A stretch of DNA of 64,000 nt from Brevibacillus sedimenti (GTDB taxonomy: Bacteria; Bacillota; Bacilli; Brevibacillales; Brevibacillaceae), in assembly GCF_020923495.1 (NCBI RefSeq), contig NZ_CP064048.1, positions 3,349,001-3,413,000 on the forward strand, given 5' to 3'. Positions within the stretch are counted from its first letter, which is position 1. Each line of letters starts with the position of its first letter. The position numbers and the translations under genes were made by a program. Positions 57,254 through 64,000 of this stretch are shown here, piece after piece. The notes under the pieces were generated by a model, which was given only the letters and a program-made list of their open reading frames with translations, searched no databases and was not told the origin of the DNA.

Positions 57254-57807
57254 TTACCAGACACCTCCGACATCACCTGCTGTTGACCCGACACCAACAG
57301 CTCCTCTTCCGATTCCCGCGCGCGGATAAATTCTTCGACGGAACGCTTGCCAAACAGCACCCGGTACAGATTGCACACGATGATGGCCGCCATTGAGATG
57401 CTCGTGACAATCCCGATGCCGTACACACACGCGAGCGGCAATCCCGTCGCCGGTGCCATACTGTCCATGTTGATCAGCGTCATTTTCCAACTGCCGTCCA
57501 ATACCAGCCACAGCACGTAGAGCAGGATCCCGTTGGTCAGCACAAACACCGCTTTTTTCATCCGGGGCGACAGCTTCTTGACGAATATGTCTACTCCTAA
57601 GTGTTCATTGTCTTTCAACGCACTGATGGCCCCCAAAAACGTCATCCAGACAAACAGGAAGCGCGACATTTCTTCGGACCAGGTAATGCCCGAATTAAAG
57701 ACATACCGCAGCACGACGTTGCCGAATACGAGAATGGCCATCACTGCCAGCGAAACCGCAGTGACGCCATTCAGCACCCGATTCAAGAAGTGCAGGACAT
57801 TTTCCAC
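57250..57807 (-). CDS. TRAP transporter small permease DctQ
   Basis: Four-helix membrane subunit of the TRAP system. The family motif SGITWSEEMSRFLFVWMTFLGA is at about 38-60. 185 residues with a soluble C-terminal tail. It overlaps dctM by four bases. Confidence 0.93.
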   Translation of the reverse strand: MENVLHFLNRVLNGVTAVSLAVMAILVFGNVVLRYVFNSGITWSEEMSRFLFVWMTFLGAISALKDNEHLGVDIFVKKLSPRMKKAVFVLTNGILLYVLWLVLDGSWKMTLINMDSMAPATGLPLACVYGIGIVTSISMAAIIVCNLYRVLFGKRSVEEFIRARESEEELLVSGQQQVMSEVSGK

Positions 57808-57840
57808 AAAACCTCCCCCTCTCTTGTCAGCCTGCCCGCC

Positions 57841-58872
57841 CTACTTGGCCGCAGCCTTGATTTTTTCTACCATTTCCTTTGCCCACGGATACGTCTGATA
57901 GATTTCGTCATAGAGCGGCTGAGCCGCGGCTTCCATCGCCTGCCGGAACGAATCGTCAGGCGTCGTGAAGCGGATGCCGTGTTCCTGGAGAAAGGCTTTG
58001 TCCGCTTCGTAGCTCTTTTCCATCAGCTCCCACTCGTAGTCGGCCGACGCTTTTGCGGCCTGCTCGATGATCTGCCGCTGCTCGGGCGTCAGCTCGTTCC
58101 ACAATTTCGCGTTGATGATGTACAGGTTGGGGCTGAACATGTGGCGGGACTCCAGCACATCCGACTGAACTTCGTACCAGCCTGAGGCTCTCAGGGTGGC
58201 GATCGGGTTGTCCTGTCCGTCTACTACACGTTGTTCCAGCGCCGTAAACACTTCGGAGATGGGCATCGGCGTCACATTGGCCCCCAGCAGTTGGCCCAGC
58301 CGAATGTAGTTGGGGATGTTGGGCATGCGCAGACGCAGTCCTTTGAAATCATCCAGCTTGCTGATCGGCCGGTTGCTGGAGAACATCCGAAAACCGTTGG
58401 CGCTCCACGCCAGCGGATGCACGCCGTGTTTGCTCTCCAGTTCTTCTGTCAGCTCTTCGCCGATCGGGCCGGTAAAGACCGCTTTGGCATGGGCAAAATC
58501 CTTGAACAAAAACGGCCACTCACCCACAGCCAGCTTGGGAATGTCCGCCTGCATGATCAAGCCCGGGATTCCCATTTCGATGGTGCCGTTGCGCACCCCG
58601 TCGTAAAATTCCTTCTCCGCCCCCAGCTGGCTGTTGTCGAAGATTTGCACCTTCAGCGTGCCGCCCGACATTTCTTCCACCATCGGTTTGAACTTTTCGC
58701 GCAGGGCCACGTTCTGCGGATGGTCGGTCGCGAAGTAGTTGGCCACTTTCAACGTGTGCGTCTTGGCACCGCTCCCTGCCCCCGGCGAACCGCTGCCTGT
58801 CGTTTGCTGCGCTCCGCAGCCGGAGAGCAGCACCGCCGCCGCGATGGACAGGGTCAACAGACGTTTTTTCAC
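57841..58872 (-). CDS. TRAP transporter solute-binding lipoprotein DctP (copy 2)
   Basis: Second DctP of the cluster, directly upstream of dctQM. Lipobox LLSGC with Cys19 and the DctP signature GLRLRMPNIPNYIRLGQLLGANVTPMP. 343 residues from the GTG at 58872 (AGGTGGG seven bases upstream). About one third of positions look shared by eye with copy 1, so the two are paralogues with different ligands. An IclR/KdgR-like palindrome lies 37-49 bases upstream. Confidence 0.92.
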   Translation of the reverse strand: MKKRLLTLSIAAAVLLSGCGAQQTTGSGSPGAGSGAKTHTLKVANYFATDHPQNVALREKFKPMVEEMSGGTLKVQIFDNSQLGAEKEFYDGVRNGTIEMGIPGLIMQADIPKLAVGEWPFLFKDFAHAKAVFTGPIGEELTEELESKHGVHPLAWSANGFRMFSSNRPISKLDDFKGLRLRMPNIPNYIRLGQLLGANVTPMPISEVFTALEQRVVDGQDNPIATLRASGWYEVQSDVLESRHMFSPNLYIINAKLWNELTPEQRQIIEQAAKASADYEWELMEKSYEADKAFLQEHGIRFTTPDDSFRQAMEAAAQPLYDEIYQTYPWAKEMVEKIKAAAK

Positions 58873-58908
58873 TTGACATCCCACCTAGCATCGCTTGTTT
58901 GATATGAC

Positions 58909-58921
58909 AAAACCAAGTTTT
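58909..58921 (-). promoter_or_regulatory. KdgR/IclR-like operator C, upstream of dctP copy 2
   Basis: Perfect arms AAAAC-NNN-GTTTT (13 bases), matching the operator type A and B but with a different 3-base centre. It lies 37-49 bases before the dctP start codon. Confidence 0.6.
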
Positions 58922-58944
58922 ATTTCATGCTCGCAGCCACTCCT

Positions 58945-59907
58945 TCATTCGGTGACGAGATTGGGCGGCCGTTTCCCGAGCAGTGCGGCAACGAGATTTT
59001 GCGCCGCCAGCTTTGCCATGGCCAACCGCGTCTCGCGTGTAGCCGAGCCAATATGCGGCAGCGTTACGACATTGGGCATGCGCAGCAGCGGATTGTCAGG
59101 CGGCGTCGGCTCTTCTTCAAAGACGTCGAGTCCTGCACCCCAGATCCGTTTCTCCTGCAATGCTTCGATCAGGGCGGCCTCGTCTACCGTCCCACCGCGC
59201 GACGTGTTGATGAAAATCGCGGTCGGTTTCATCAGCGCAAACTGTTCGCGGCCCATCATGCGCCTCGTCTGCTCGGTCAGCGGGACCATCAGCAGGACGA
59301 AATCGGACTGCCGCAGTAGGTCTTCCAAGGAACAGTAGGTGATCCCCAGCGTTTGCTCCGCTTCCGGTTTACGGCGGCGATTGTGGTACAGCACATTCAT
59401 GCGAAAGCCGTGTACAGCCCGCCTGGCGATCGCTTCGCCGATCCGGCCCAGGCCGATGATGCCCAGCGTTTTGCCGTGCACATCCAGCCCAAAGAGCCAC
59501 TCGTCGTGCTTCCTCTCCCATTTGCCGTCCTTGACGAGCCGGTCCAGCTCGGGGATGCGGCGGGCAGCGGACAGGATCAGCGCAAACGCCAGATCTGCCA
59601 CCGTCTCGTCCAGTACATGCGGCGTATTTGTCCCCATCACGCCGCGCCGTTTCATCGCTGCCAGGTCAAAATTGTTGTAGCCGACGGAGATATTGCTGAC
59701 GACTTTCAGCCTGGGCGCATGGTCCAACAGTTCGCTGTCGATCCGCCCGCCGACTGTCAGCAACCCTTCCGCATCGGCAATCTCCCGCAGCAGCTCCTCG
59801 CGGGAAATCGGGGCCTCTCCCTCCCACTTGCGGTATTCGCAGTGCTCCGCCAGATACGCTTCCACTTGCGCCGGAATCGGCACAGTTACATACACATGCG
59901 GCTTCAT
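58945..59907 (-). CDS. D-2-hydroxyacid dehydrogenase, glyoxylate/hydroxypyruvate reductase (GhrB)-like
   Basis: Reduces 2-keto sugar acids, glyoxylate or hydroxypyruvate. NAD(P)-binding GIIGLGRIGEAIA near 150, Arg in INTSRGGTVDE near 238, Glu in VFEEEPTPPDNPLL near 267, His in TLPHIGSATRETR near 288. 320 residues from the ATG at 59907, chosen because AGGAGG lies six bases upstream (the ATG two codons earlier touches the AGGAGG). Between the MFS permease and dctP copy 2. Confidence 0.9.
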   Translation of the reverse strand: MKPHVYVTVPIPAQVEAYLAEHCEYRKWEGEAPISREELLREIADAEGLLTVGGRIDSELLDHAPRLKVVSNISVGYNNFDLAAMKRRGVMGTNTPHVLDETVADLAFALILSAARRIPELDRLVKDGKWERKHDEWLFGLDVHGKTLGIIGLGRIGEAIARRAVHGFRMNVLYHNRRRKPEAEQTLGITYCSLEDLLRQSDFVLLMVPLTEQTRRMMGREQFALMKPTAIFINTSRGGTVDEAALIEALQEKRIWGAGLDVFEEEPTPPDNPLLRMPNVVTLPHIGSATRETRLAMAKLAAQNLVAALLGKRPPNLVTE

Positions 59908-59953
59908 ATCCATCCTCCTCACGCGATGTATGCAGATGTATGCAAACGATCGA

Positions 59954-61258
59954 TCAGGCCTGCTTTTCCCCAATCGGTTTTTTGACAAGCAACCAGTAAC
60001 ACAATGCTGCGCATCCGGCGATCACGCCTCCCGATATAAAGGCGAGCGCATATGAACCGGTCGTATCAACGATCATTCCGGCAACAACCGGGGAGAACGC
60101 GCCGCCAAAATAACCGCCAAAGTTTTGAATCGAACCGACCGACGCCACCATTGACGGGGGAGCGATATCTCCGGCAAGCGCCCACGCACTGCCGGTAATC
60201 GCCGAGATAAAGCAGACAGCCAATGTCATCAGCGTAATCGTTGTCCCAATGCCGTGTACGAATGGAATGATCACGACGACGGCGGCGGCAGCCAGGGCGC
60301 AAATGCCGATCAGCATCCGTTTGGCGTGCATCGGCTCGGCGATTCCCTTGTCCGCCAGTTTTTTCGTCAGATACCCGCCGAAGATATTGCCGAAGATTCC
60401 GCCGATCCATGGAATGCTGGCGTATATCCCCAGCTCCGTCAGTGAGATGTGGTGAACTTCTACCAGATAGAGAGGGAGGAAAATGAGAAAGATGTTCCAG
60501 ATCCAGATGGTGCAGAAAAAGCCGAGAATCATCCCCCATACGCTTCGGTATGTAAACAGGGTGCGCCATTTGATGCCGGACTGCTGAATGCCCTGCTCGG
60601 TTCCGGCTCCGTCGGACTGAATATAGGCACGTTCTTCGGGGGACAGTTTGCGGCTGTTCTCCGGATTTTTGTAGAAGATGAGGAAGAAGATCACAAACAC
60701 GATGCCGAGCAAGCCTGTGATGTAAAACAGCGCCCTCCAGCCGAAGCTGATCAGCAGGAACACGAGGATTGGCGGCGCAATCGCCGGACCCCATTTGGAC
60801 GAGGAGTCCCAAATCCCTGTAGCCAGGCCGCGTTCTTTTTTCGGAAACCAGTACGACGTGATCTTGGCCGCCGTCGGGAAACAGGGAGCTTCTCCGATGC
60901 CGAGCAGCAGGCGGGTACCGATCAGGGAAGACAGTTTGCTCACGGCACCTGTCATCATCGTTGCGAGACTCCACCAGATCACGGCGATGGAATACACCTT
61001 TTTGGCTCCAAAGCGGTCAACCAGCCATCCCGAAGGAAGCTGCATCAGCGCGTACGACCAGGAAAACACCGTTCCCAGAAGCCCGATATCGGTTTTGCTC
61101 AGCCCCAGTTCCTTCATCATTTCCGGCGCGGCGATGGACAAGTTGGCCCTGTCCAGGTAATTGATGATTCCGCCGATCAACAACCACACCACGACCGTCC
61201 AGCGAACATTGTGCCTGGCCTGTAGGGAGTGTTCTGCTTTTGGCGACAGGAATGGCAT
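59954..61258 (-). CDS. MFS anion:cation symporter (hexuronate/galactonate/glucarate type)
   Basis: Secondary transporter of the ACS family (ExuT, GudP, DgoT). 434 residues with about twelve helices. Helix 1 is followed by GGIINYLDRANLSIAAPEMMKELGL, and LLLGIGEAPCFPTAAKITSYWFP near 120 is the family signature. A perfect palindrome lies 41-55 bases upstream of the ATG. It is the first gene of the sugar-acid cluster. Confidence 0.9.
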   Translation of the reverse strand: MPFLSPKAEHSLQARHNVRWTVVVWLLIGGIINYLDRANLSIAAPEMMKELGLSKTDIGLLGTVFSWSYALMQLPSGWLVDRFGAKKVYSIAVIWWSLATMMTGAVSKLSSLIGTRLLLGIGEAPCFPTAAKITSYWFPKKERGLATGIWDSSSKWGPAIAPPILVFLLISFGWRALFYITGLLGIVFVIFFLIFYKNPENSRKLSPEERAYIQSDGAGTEQGIQQSGIKWRTLFTYRSVWGMILGFFCTIWIWNIFLIFLPLYLVEVHHISLTELGIYASIPWIGGIFGNIFGGYLTKKLADKGIAEPMHAKRMLIGICALAAAAVVVIIPFVHGIGTTITLMTLAVCFISAITGSAWALAGDIAPPSMVASVGSIQNFGGYFGGAFSPVVAGMIVDTTGSYALAFISGGVIAGCAALCYWLLVKKPIGEKQA

Positions 61259-61298
61259 AGGACAACCTCCTCAGGAATGGATTTATTGTTTTATAATA

Positions 61299-61313
61299 TA
61301 AAACTATGTTTTA
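61299..61313 (-). promoter_or_regulatory. KdgR/IclR-like operator B, upstream of the MFS gene
   Basis: Perfect palindrome TAAAAC-NNN-GTTTTA, identical to operator A at 45665-45679. It is 41-55 bases before the ATG and beside an AT-rich stretch (TATATTATAAAA on the minus strand) that probably contains the -10. Confidence 0.7.
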
Positions 61314-61434
61314 CAATAACGGCACAACACAGGCACAGCATCATGTCCACAAACACCCGTCAGTGCACGATGGAAAGCGCTGTCATTCTTTCAAAGAAAA
61401 AAATTTGCCATGCACAGGCGGCGGAATCAGTCAT

Positions 61435-61459
61435 GTTTTATCATATAAAACCATGTTCT
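61435..61459. promoter_or_regulatory. Further palindromes of the same type (operator D)
   Basis: GTTTTAT-CAT-ATAAAAC (61435-61451), a perfect 7-base inverted repeat, overlaps AAAAC-CAT-GTTCT (61447-61459), a near match to operators A-C. This lies about 180 bases upstream of the MFS gene; it may be a distal operator, or control a gene not seen. Confidence 0.45.
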
Positions 61460-61656
61460 CAGTTCAGTCTATTCTTTATTTTCTGTTAATACTTATACTA
61501 TCGGCCTCGCACGGTGCTGTCAATGAATTTTTTTCCTTTTCTTCAGCTATTTCCGCCGGGGATGATCCACACTCCTTTGATTTAATCTTGCCTTGACGTC
61601 CGATTGCAGGAGAACCCGCCGCACAGGCAAAATCGACCATCAAATCCCCTTCCCTG

Positions 61657-61665
61657 TGGTATGAT
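61657..61665 (+). promoter_or_regulatory. Possible extended -10 promoter of nnr
   Basis: TGGTATGAT, a TGn-type extended -10, about 40 bases before the nnr ATG. No convincing -35 at 17 bases. Confidence 0.4.
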
Positions 61666-61706
61666 GAGGTCACACGAAGTCGTTTTGGGAAAGGAGTCCG
61701 CGATCC

Positions 61707-63242
61707 ATGTATGTGGTAACCGCCGAAGAGATGCAAAAGATGGACCGGCATGTAATCGACGTTATCGGCATTCCTGCCGCCGTACTGATGGAAAACGCGG
61801 GCAGCGCCATCGCCCGCGACGTTCAGGAGTATTCCCGCACTCACGGGATTGACAAAGGGAAACGACCCCCCCGCTGGGCGATCCTCGTCGGAAAAGGGAA
61901 CAACGGCGGTGACGGACTGGTGGCGGCGCGGCATCTGATGGAAAACGGCGTAGACGTCACCCTCCTTTTTGCACAATCGCCGGAACAGTTGACAGGGGAA
62001 GCCGCGCGGCAGCAGGAAATCGCGCGGCGATTGGGGATACCCTCCATCGTGTACGGCACTTCCCCTGTTGATTGGCGCTCATTTGACGGAATCGTCGACG
62101 CGCTGTTGGGGACGGGCAGCAAAGGCGCGCAGCGCGGCCCCTACGCGGATCTGATCCGGGAAGCGAACGCGAGCGGGCTGCCGATCATTTCCGCCGACAT
62201 TCCCAGCGGTCTGGACGCGGATACCGGCGTGCCCCACGATCCCTGCATTCGGGCAGTGCGCACGGTGGCCCTCGCTTTTCTCAAACGGGGGCTGGTTCAG
62301 ACAGGCGGCCTGGACAAGGCGGGAGAGGTCGTCGTACGCCCCATCGGTATCTGGCCGTCACTTGCCGACACATTCGGCATCCAAACCTTCCTGCTCGGCG
62401 AACAATTGTTTCGCGAACGGTTCCGGCTGGATCCGCGATTGCCGCGTCAAGCCGACACCCACAAGGGAACCTACGGACACGTGCTTGTCGTGGCAGGCAG
62501 CCGAGAGATGAGCGGGGCCGGGCTGCTCTGCAGCAAAGCAGCGCTTCGTGCAGGCAGCGGGCTGGTGACCTGGGTAATGCCCGACGCACTCCTCCCCGCG
62601 CTGATCGGACATGTACCCGAAGTGATGCTGGCCGGGCTTCCCGGGAAGTGGAATCTGCCGGAAGCCCGGGCAAAGCTGATCGCACTGGTCCGCAGCCGCT
62701 GCGTCACTGTCATTGGCCCGGGGCTGGGACGCTTTCCCGGCGATGCGGACTGGCTGCGCATGCTGTGGGAGGAGACGAACAGTCCGCTGGTCCTGGATGC
62801 CGACGCCTTGAACATTCTGGCTGACGCTGACCTCTCATCCTGGCCGAAGCGCGAAACCCCCACCATCCTGACCCCTCACCCCGGCGAGATGGCCCGACTT
62901 GCCAACGTGACGACAAGCGAGGTACAGCAGAACCGGATCGAGCTGGCCCGCTCCTATGCCCGTCGCCACCGACTGACGCTGGTGCTGAAAGGAGCCGGTA
63001 CGGTAGTCGCTGCACCGGACGGCAGCGTGTACATAAACCCGACCGGCAACCCCGGAATGGCGACCGGCGGCGCCGGCGATGTCCTGGCCGGAATGATTGG
63101 CGGATTGCTCGCCCAAGGACTTCCCGCCGACCACGCAGCATGTCTCGCCGTCTGGCTCCACGGGTCCGCCGGTGACCGCGCAGCAGCCAAGCGGCCGTCG
63201 GGGTATTCGCTGATTGCAACGGACATCCTTGAGGAATTGTAG
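61707..63242 (+). CDS. nnr: Bifunctional NAD(P)H-hydrate epimerase / ADP-dependent dehydratase
   Basis: Repairs hydrated NADH and NADPH. The N-terminal YjeF-N (NnrE) epimerase domain (about 1-215) has VGKGNNGGDGLVAARHL near 55-71 and its conserved Asp in GIVDALLGTGSKG. The C-terminal NnrD dehydratase domain (about 235-505) has GTYGHVLVVAGSREMSGAG, HPGEMARL and NPTGNPGMATGGAGDVLAGMIGGLLAQG, the ATP/ADP site. 511 residues. It appears monocistronic on the plus strand. Confidence 0.96.
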   Translation: MYVVTAEEMQKMDRHVIDVIGIPAAVLMENAGSAIARDVQEYSRTHGIDKGKRPPRWAILVGKGNNGGDGLVAARHLMENGVDVTLLFAQSPEQLTGEAARQQEIARRLGIPSIVYGTSPVDWRSFDGIVDALLGTGSKGAQRGPYADLIREANASGLPIISADIPSGLDADTGVPHDPCIRAVRTVALAFLKRGLVQTGGLDKAGEVVVRPIGIWPSLADTFGIQTFLLGEQLFRERFRLDPRLPRQADTHKGTYGHVLVVAGSREMSGAGLLCSKAALRAGSGLVTWVMPDALLPALIGHVPEVMLAGLPGKWNLPEARAKLIALVRSRCVTVIGPGLGRFPGDADWLRMLWEETNSPLVLDADALNILADADLSSWPKRETPTILTPHPGEMARLANVTTSEVQQNRIELARSYARRHRLTLVLKGAGTVVAAPDGSVYINPTGNPGMATGGAGDVLAGMIGGLLAQGLPADHAACLAVWLHGSAGDRAAAKRPSGYSLIATDILEEL

Positions 63243-63295
63243 CGGATGACATCTTGACGTCCTGTACCGTGTCGATGATAACCTTGGCGGGAAGA

Positions 63296-63326
63296 CAAAA
63301 AACCGTCCCCTGCGAGAGCAGGGGAC
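63296..63326 (-). terminator. Rho-independent terminator after the endonuclease gene
   Basis: GTCCCCTG / CAGGGGAC perfect 8-bp stem (63305-63312, 63319-63326) with a 6-base loop, followed on the minus strand by GGTTTTTTG. Convergent nnr lacks a T run on its side and may end elsewhere. Confidence 0.8.
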
Positions 63327-63349
63327 AGTCCACAAACGACCGGTTTTAT

Positions 63350-64000
63350 TCAATCCGTCACTGATTTCTTCCGATCCATAATGATGTCGGCTGGTTGGGT
63401 AATCAGATGTCTCTCCGGTGTGACCAAGCAGCCGGCGGCAGCCAGACGGTACGGCCAGAAGTACAGGGGATTTGCCTCATAGAGCGTGTGTTTGAACAGC
63501 AGCTCCGTTTCTCTGGTAATGGTGGTCAGCGGCACCTGATACGTCTGCAGTCGCCGATACTCACAGGCGTCGTTGAACCGCTCCGGACTTTGGCGAATGA
63601 GAAACGACAAACTTTTCAACCGGTGCTGCCCATCCACGAAAAACACGCTTTTCCAGAAGCCGAAGGGAATTTTCACCTGGCAGCCCGGTTGGCCCCGCAC
63701 GCCGCAGTACTCTTCGTCGTCCTCCCTGAAAATCGGCCCGGTATACACGATTAATTTTTTCTCGCTTTCCATACGGTTCAGAATCCAATCCTCCAGACAG
63801 TTCCACACCCCCGTGTTGAAGTTGTGGTGCTGCAGGACGATATTGGCATAGCAGAACGAGTCCCGGTTGGCTTTTTCCGCTTCGTGCCGCTCTCCCCAGC
63901 ATACGTCTCTTCTGCGCGTCAGATGCCCCTTGTCATAGTCATTTTGCGCATAGTATTCCGGCCCGACCTGATTCATTGCCCCGATGCGGTCATCCAGATG
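63350..64000 (-). CDS. DNA/RNA non-specific endonuclease (NucA family), partial (5' end outside window)
   Basis: Metal-dependent nuclease. The frame is open to the right edge, so the N-terminus is missing. The catalytic motif DKGHLTRRRDVCWG supplies the general-base His, and QHHNFNTGVWNCLEDWIL the metal-binding Asn and nearby residues typical of the NucA/Serratia group, with DKGH in place of the usual DRGH. Six or so Cys residues are scattered across the visible part. Some relatives are secreted, and signal-peptide status cannot be seen here. A strong terminator follows 24 bases downstream. Confidence 0.85.
   Translation of the reverse strand, partial: HLDDRIGAMNQVGPEYYAQNDYDKGHLTRRRDVCWGERHEAEKANRDSFCYANIVLQHHNFNTGVWNCLEDWILNRMESEKKLIVYTGPIFREDDEEYCGVRGQPGCQVKIPFGFWKSVFFVDGQHRLKSLSFLIRQSPERFNDACEYRRLQTYQVPLTTITRETELLFKHTLYEANPLYFWPYRLAAAGCLVTPERHLITQPADIIMDRKKSVTD

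Larger units (their letters stand above)
61259..61706. other. MFS-nnr intergenic region (448 bases)
   Basis: Contains operators B and D, the AT-rich MFS promoter region and the probable nnr promoter. A minus-strand frame over 61476-61976 is a shadow of nnr and is not a gene. Confidence 0.6.

Noticed and set aside
61476..61976. A minus-strand frame of 166 codons overlapping nnr
   Set aside because: Most of it is antisense to the nnr 5' end; no protein family resemblance.

Overview
The window is a high-GC (by eye mid-to-upper 50s %) low-complexity-free chromosomal segment of an endospore-former-type Firmicute. Gene order sucC-sucD-dprA-topA-trmFO-xerC-hslV-hslU-codY-flgB...cheD is the same as in Bacillus subtilis, and most proteins look like those of Bacillales. 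I infer Paenibacillaceae, most likely Brevibacillus or a close relative; this is inference from synteny, protein character and GC, not from a marker gene.

Region 1 (1-25.9 kb, all minus strand) is the fla/che operon: flgB, flgC, fliE, fliF, fliG, fliH, fliI, fliJ, a MotE/YlxF-like gene, fliK, a flg_new-type gene, flgE/flgG, flbD(swrD), fliL, fliM, fliY, cheY, fliO, fliP, fliQ, fliR, flhB, flhA, flhF, flhG, cheB, cheA, cheW, cheC and the start of cheD. Genes are packed with tiny gaps or ATGA/GTGA overlaps. Two oddities: flgD (hook cap) is missing from its usual place between fliK and the flg_new gene, and fliP carries a one-base frameshift near its 3' end. An extended -10 promoter lies upstream of flgB.

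Region 2 (26.2-37.1 kb, minus strand) holds housekeeping genes: sucCD with a strong terminator, then dprA, topA, trmFO, xerC, hslVU and codY with a strong terminator. Synteny with B. subtilis ends at sucC.

Region 3 (37.2-44.7 kb) is accessory: a lipoprotein, a 700-base stretch with no gene I can support, a YbjQ/UPF0145 protein, a Gln-rich protein with a TTG start, an RpiR-family regulator plus a (frameshifted) GSA-aminomutase-like aminotransferase with a clear promoter/operator, and a plus-strand yhbD-bacE-bacF bactofilin operon whose promoter spacer holds a perfect palindrome.

Region 4 (44.7-61.3 kb, minus strand) is a 15-gene sugar-acid catabolic cluster: FAH-family protein, IclR regulator, KDPG-type aldolase (frameshifted), KDG kinase, a U32-like protein (frameshifted), a long IlvD/Edd dehydratase, a DgoD-type galactonate dehydratase, a LarA-like (lactate racemase-fold) protein, two D-2-hydroxyacid dehydrogenases, a TRAP transporter with two binding proteins, and an ACS-family MFS permease. 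Perfect or near-perfect palindromes of the type TAAAAC-NNN-GTTTTA sit 30-55 bases upstream of three of its transcription-unit heads, an apparent IclR/KdgR-like regulon signature. This cluster is the best candidate in the window for an incompletely described system.

Region 5 (61.7-64 kb): nnr (NAD(P)H-hydrate repair) on the plus strand, and a convergent NucA-type DNA/RNA endonuclease that runs off the right end.

Four genes (fliP, the aminotransferase, the aldolase, the U32-like gene) are each broken by exactly one base at a homopolymer run while both halves remain highly conserved. This pattern points to sequencing error more than to real pseudogenes, and should be resolved before any biology is built on it. 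No tRNA, rRNA, transposase, prophage or CRISPR array was seen.
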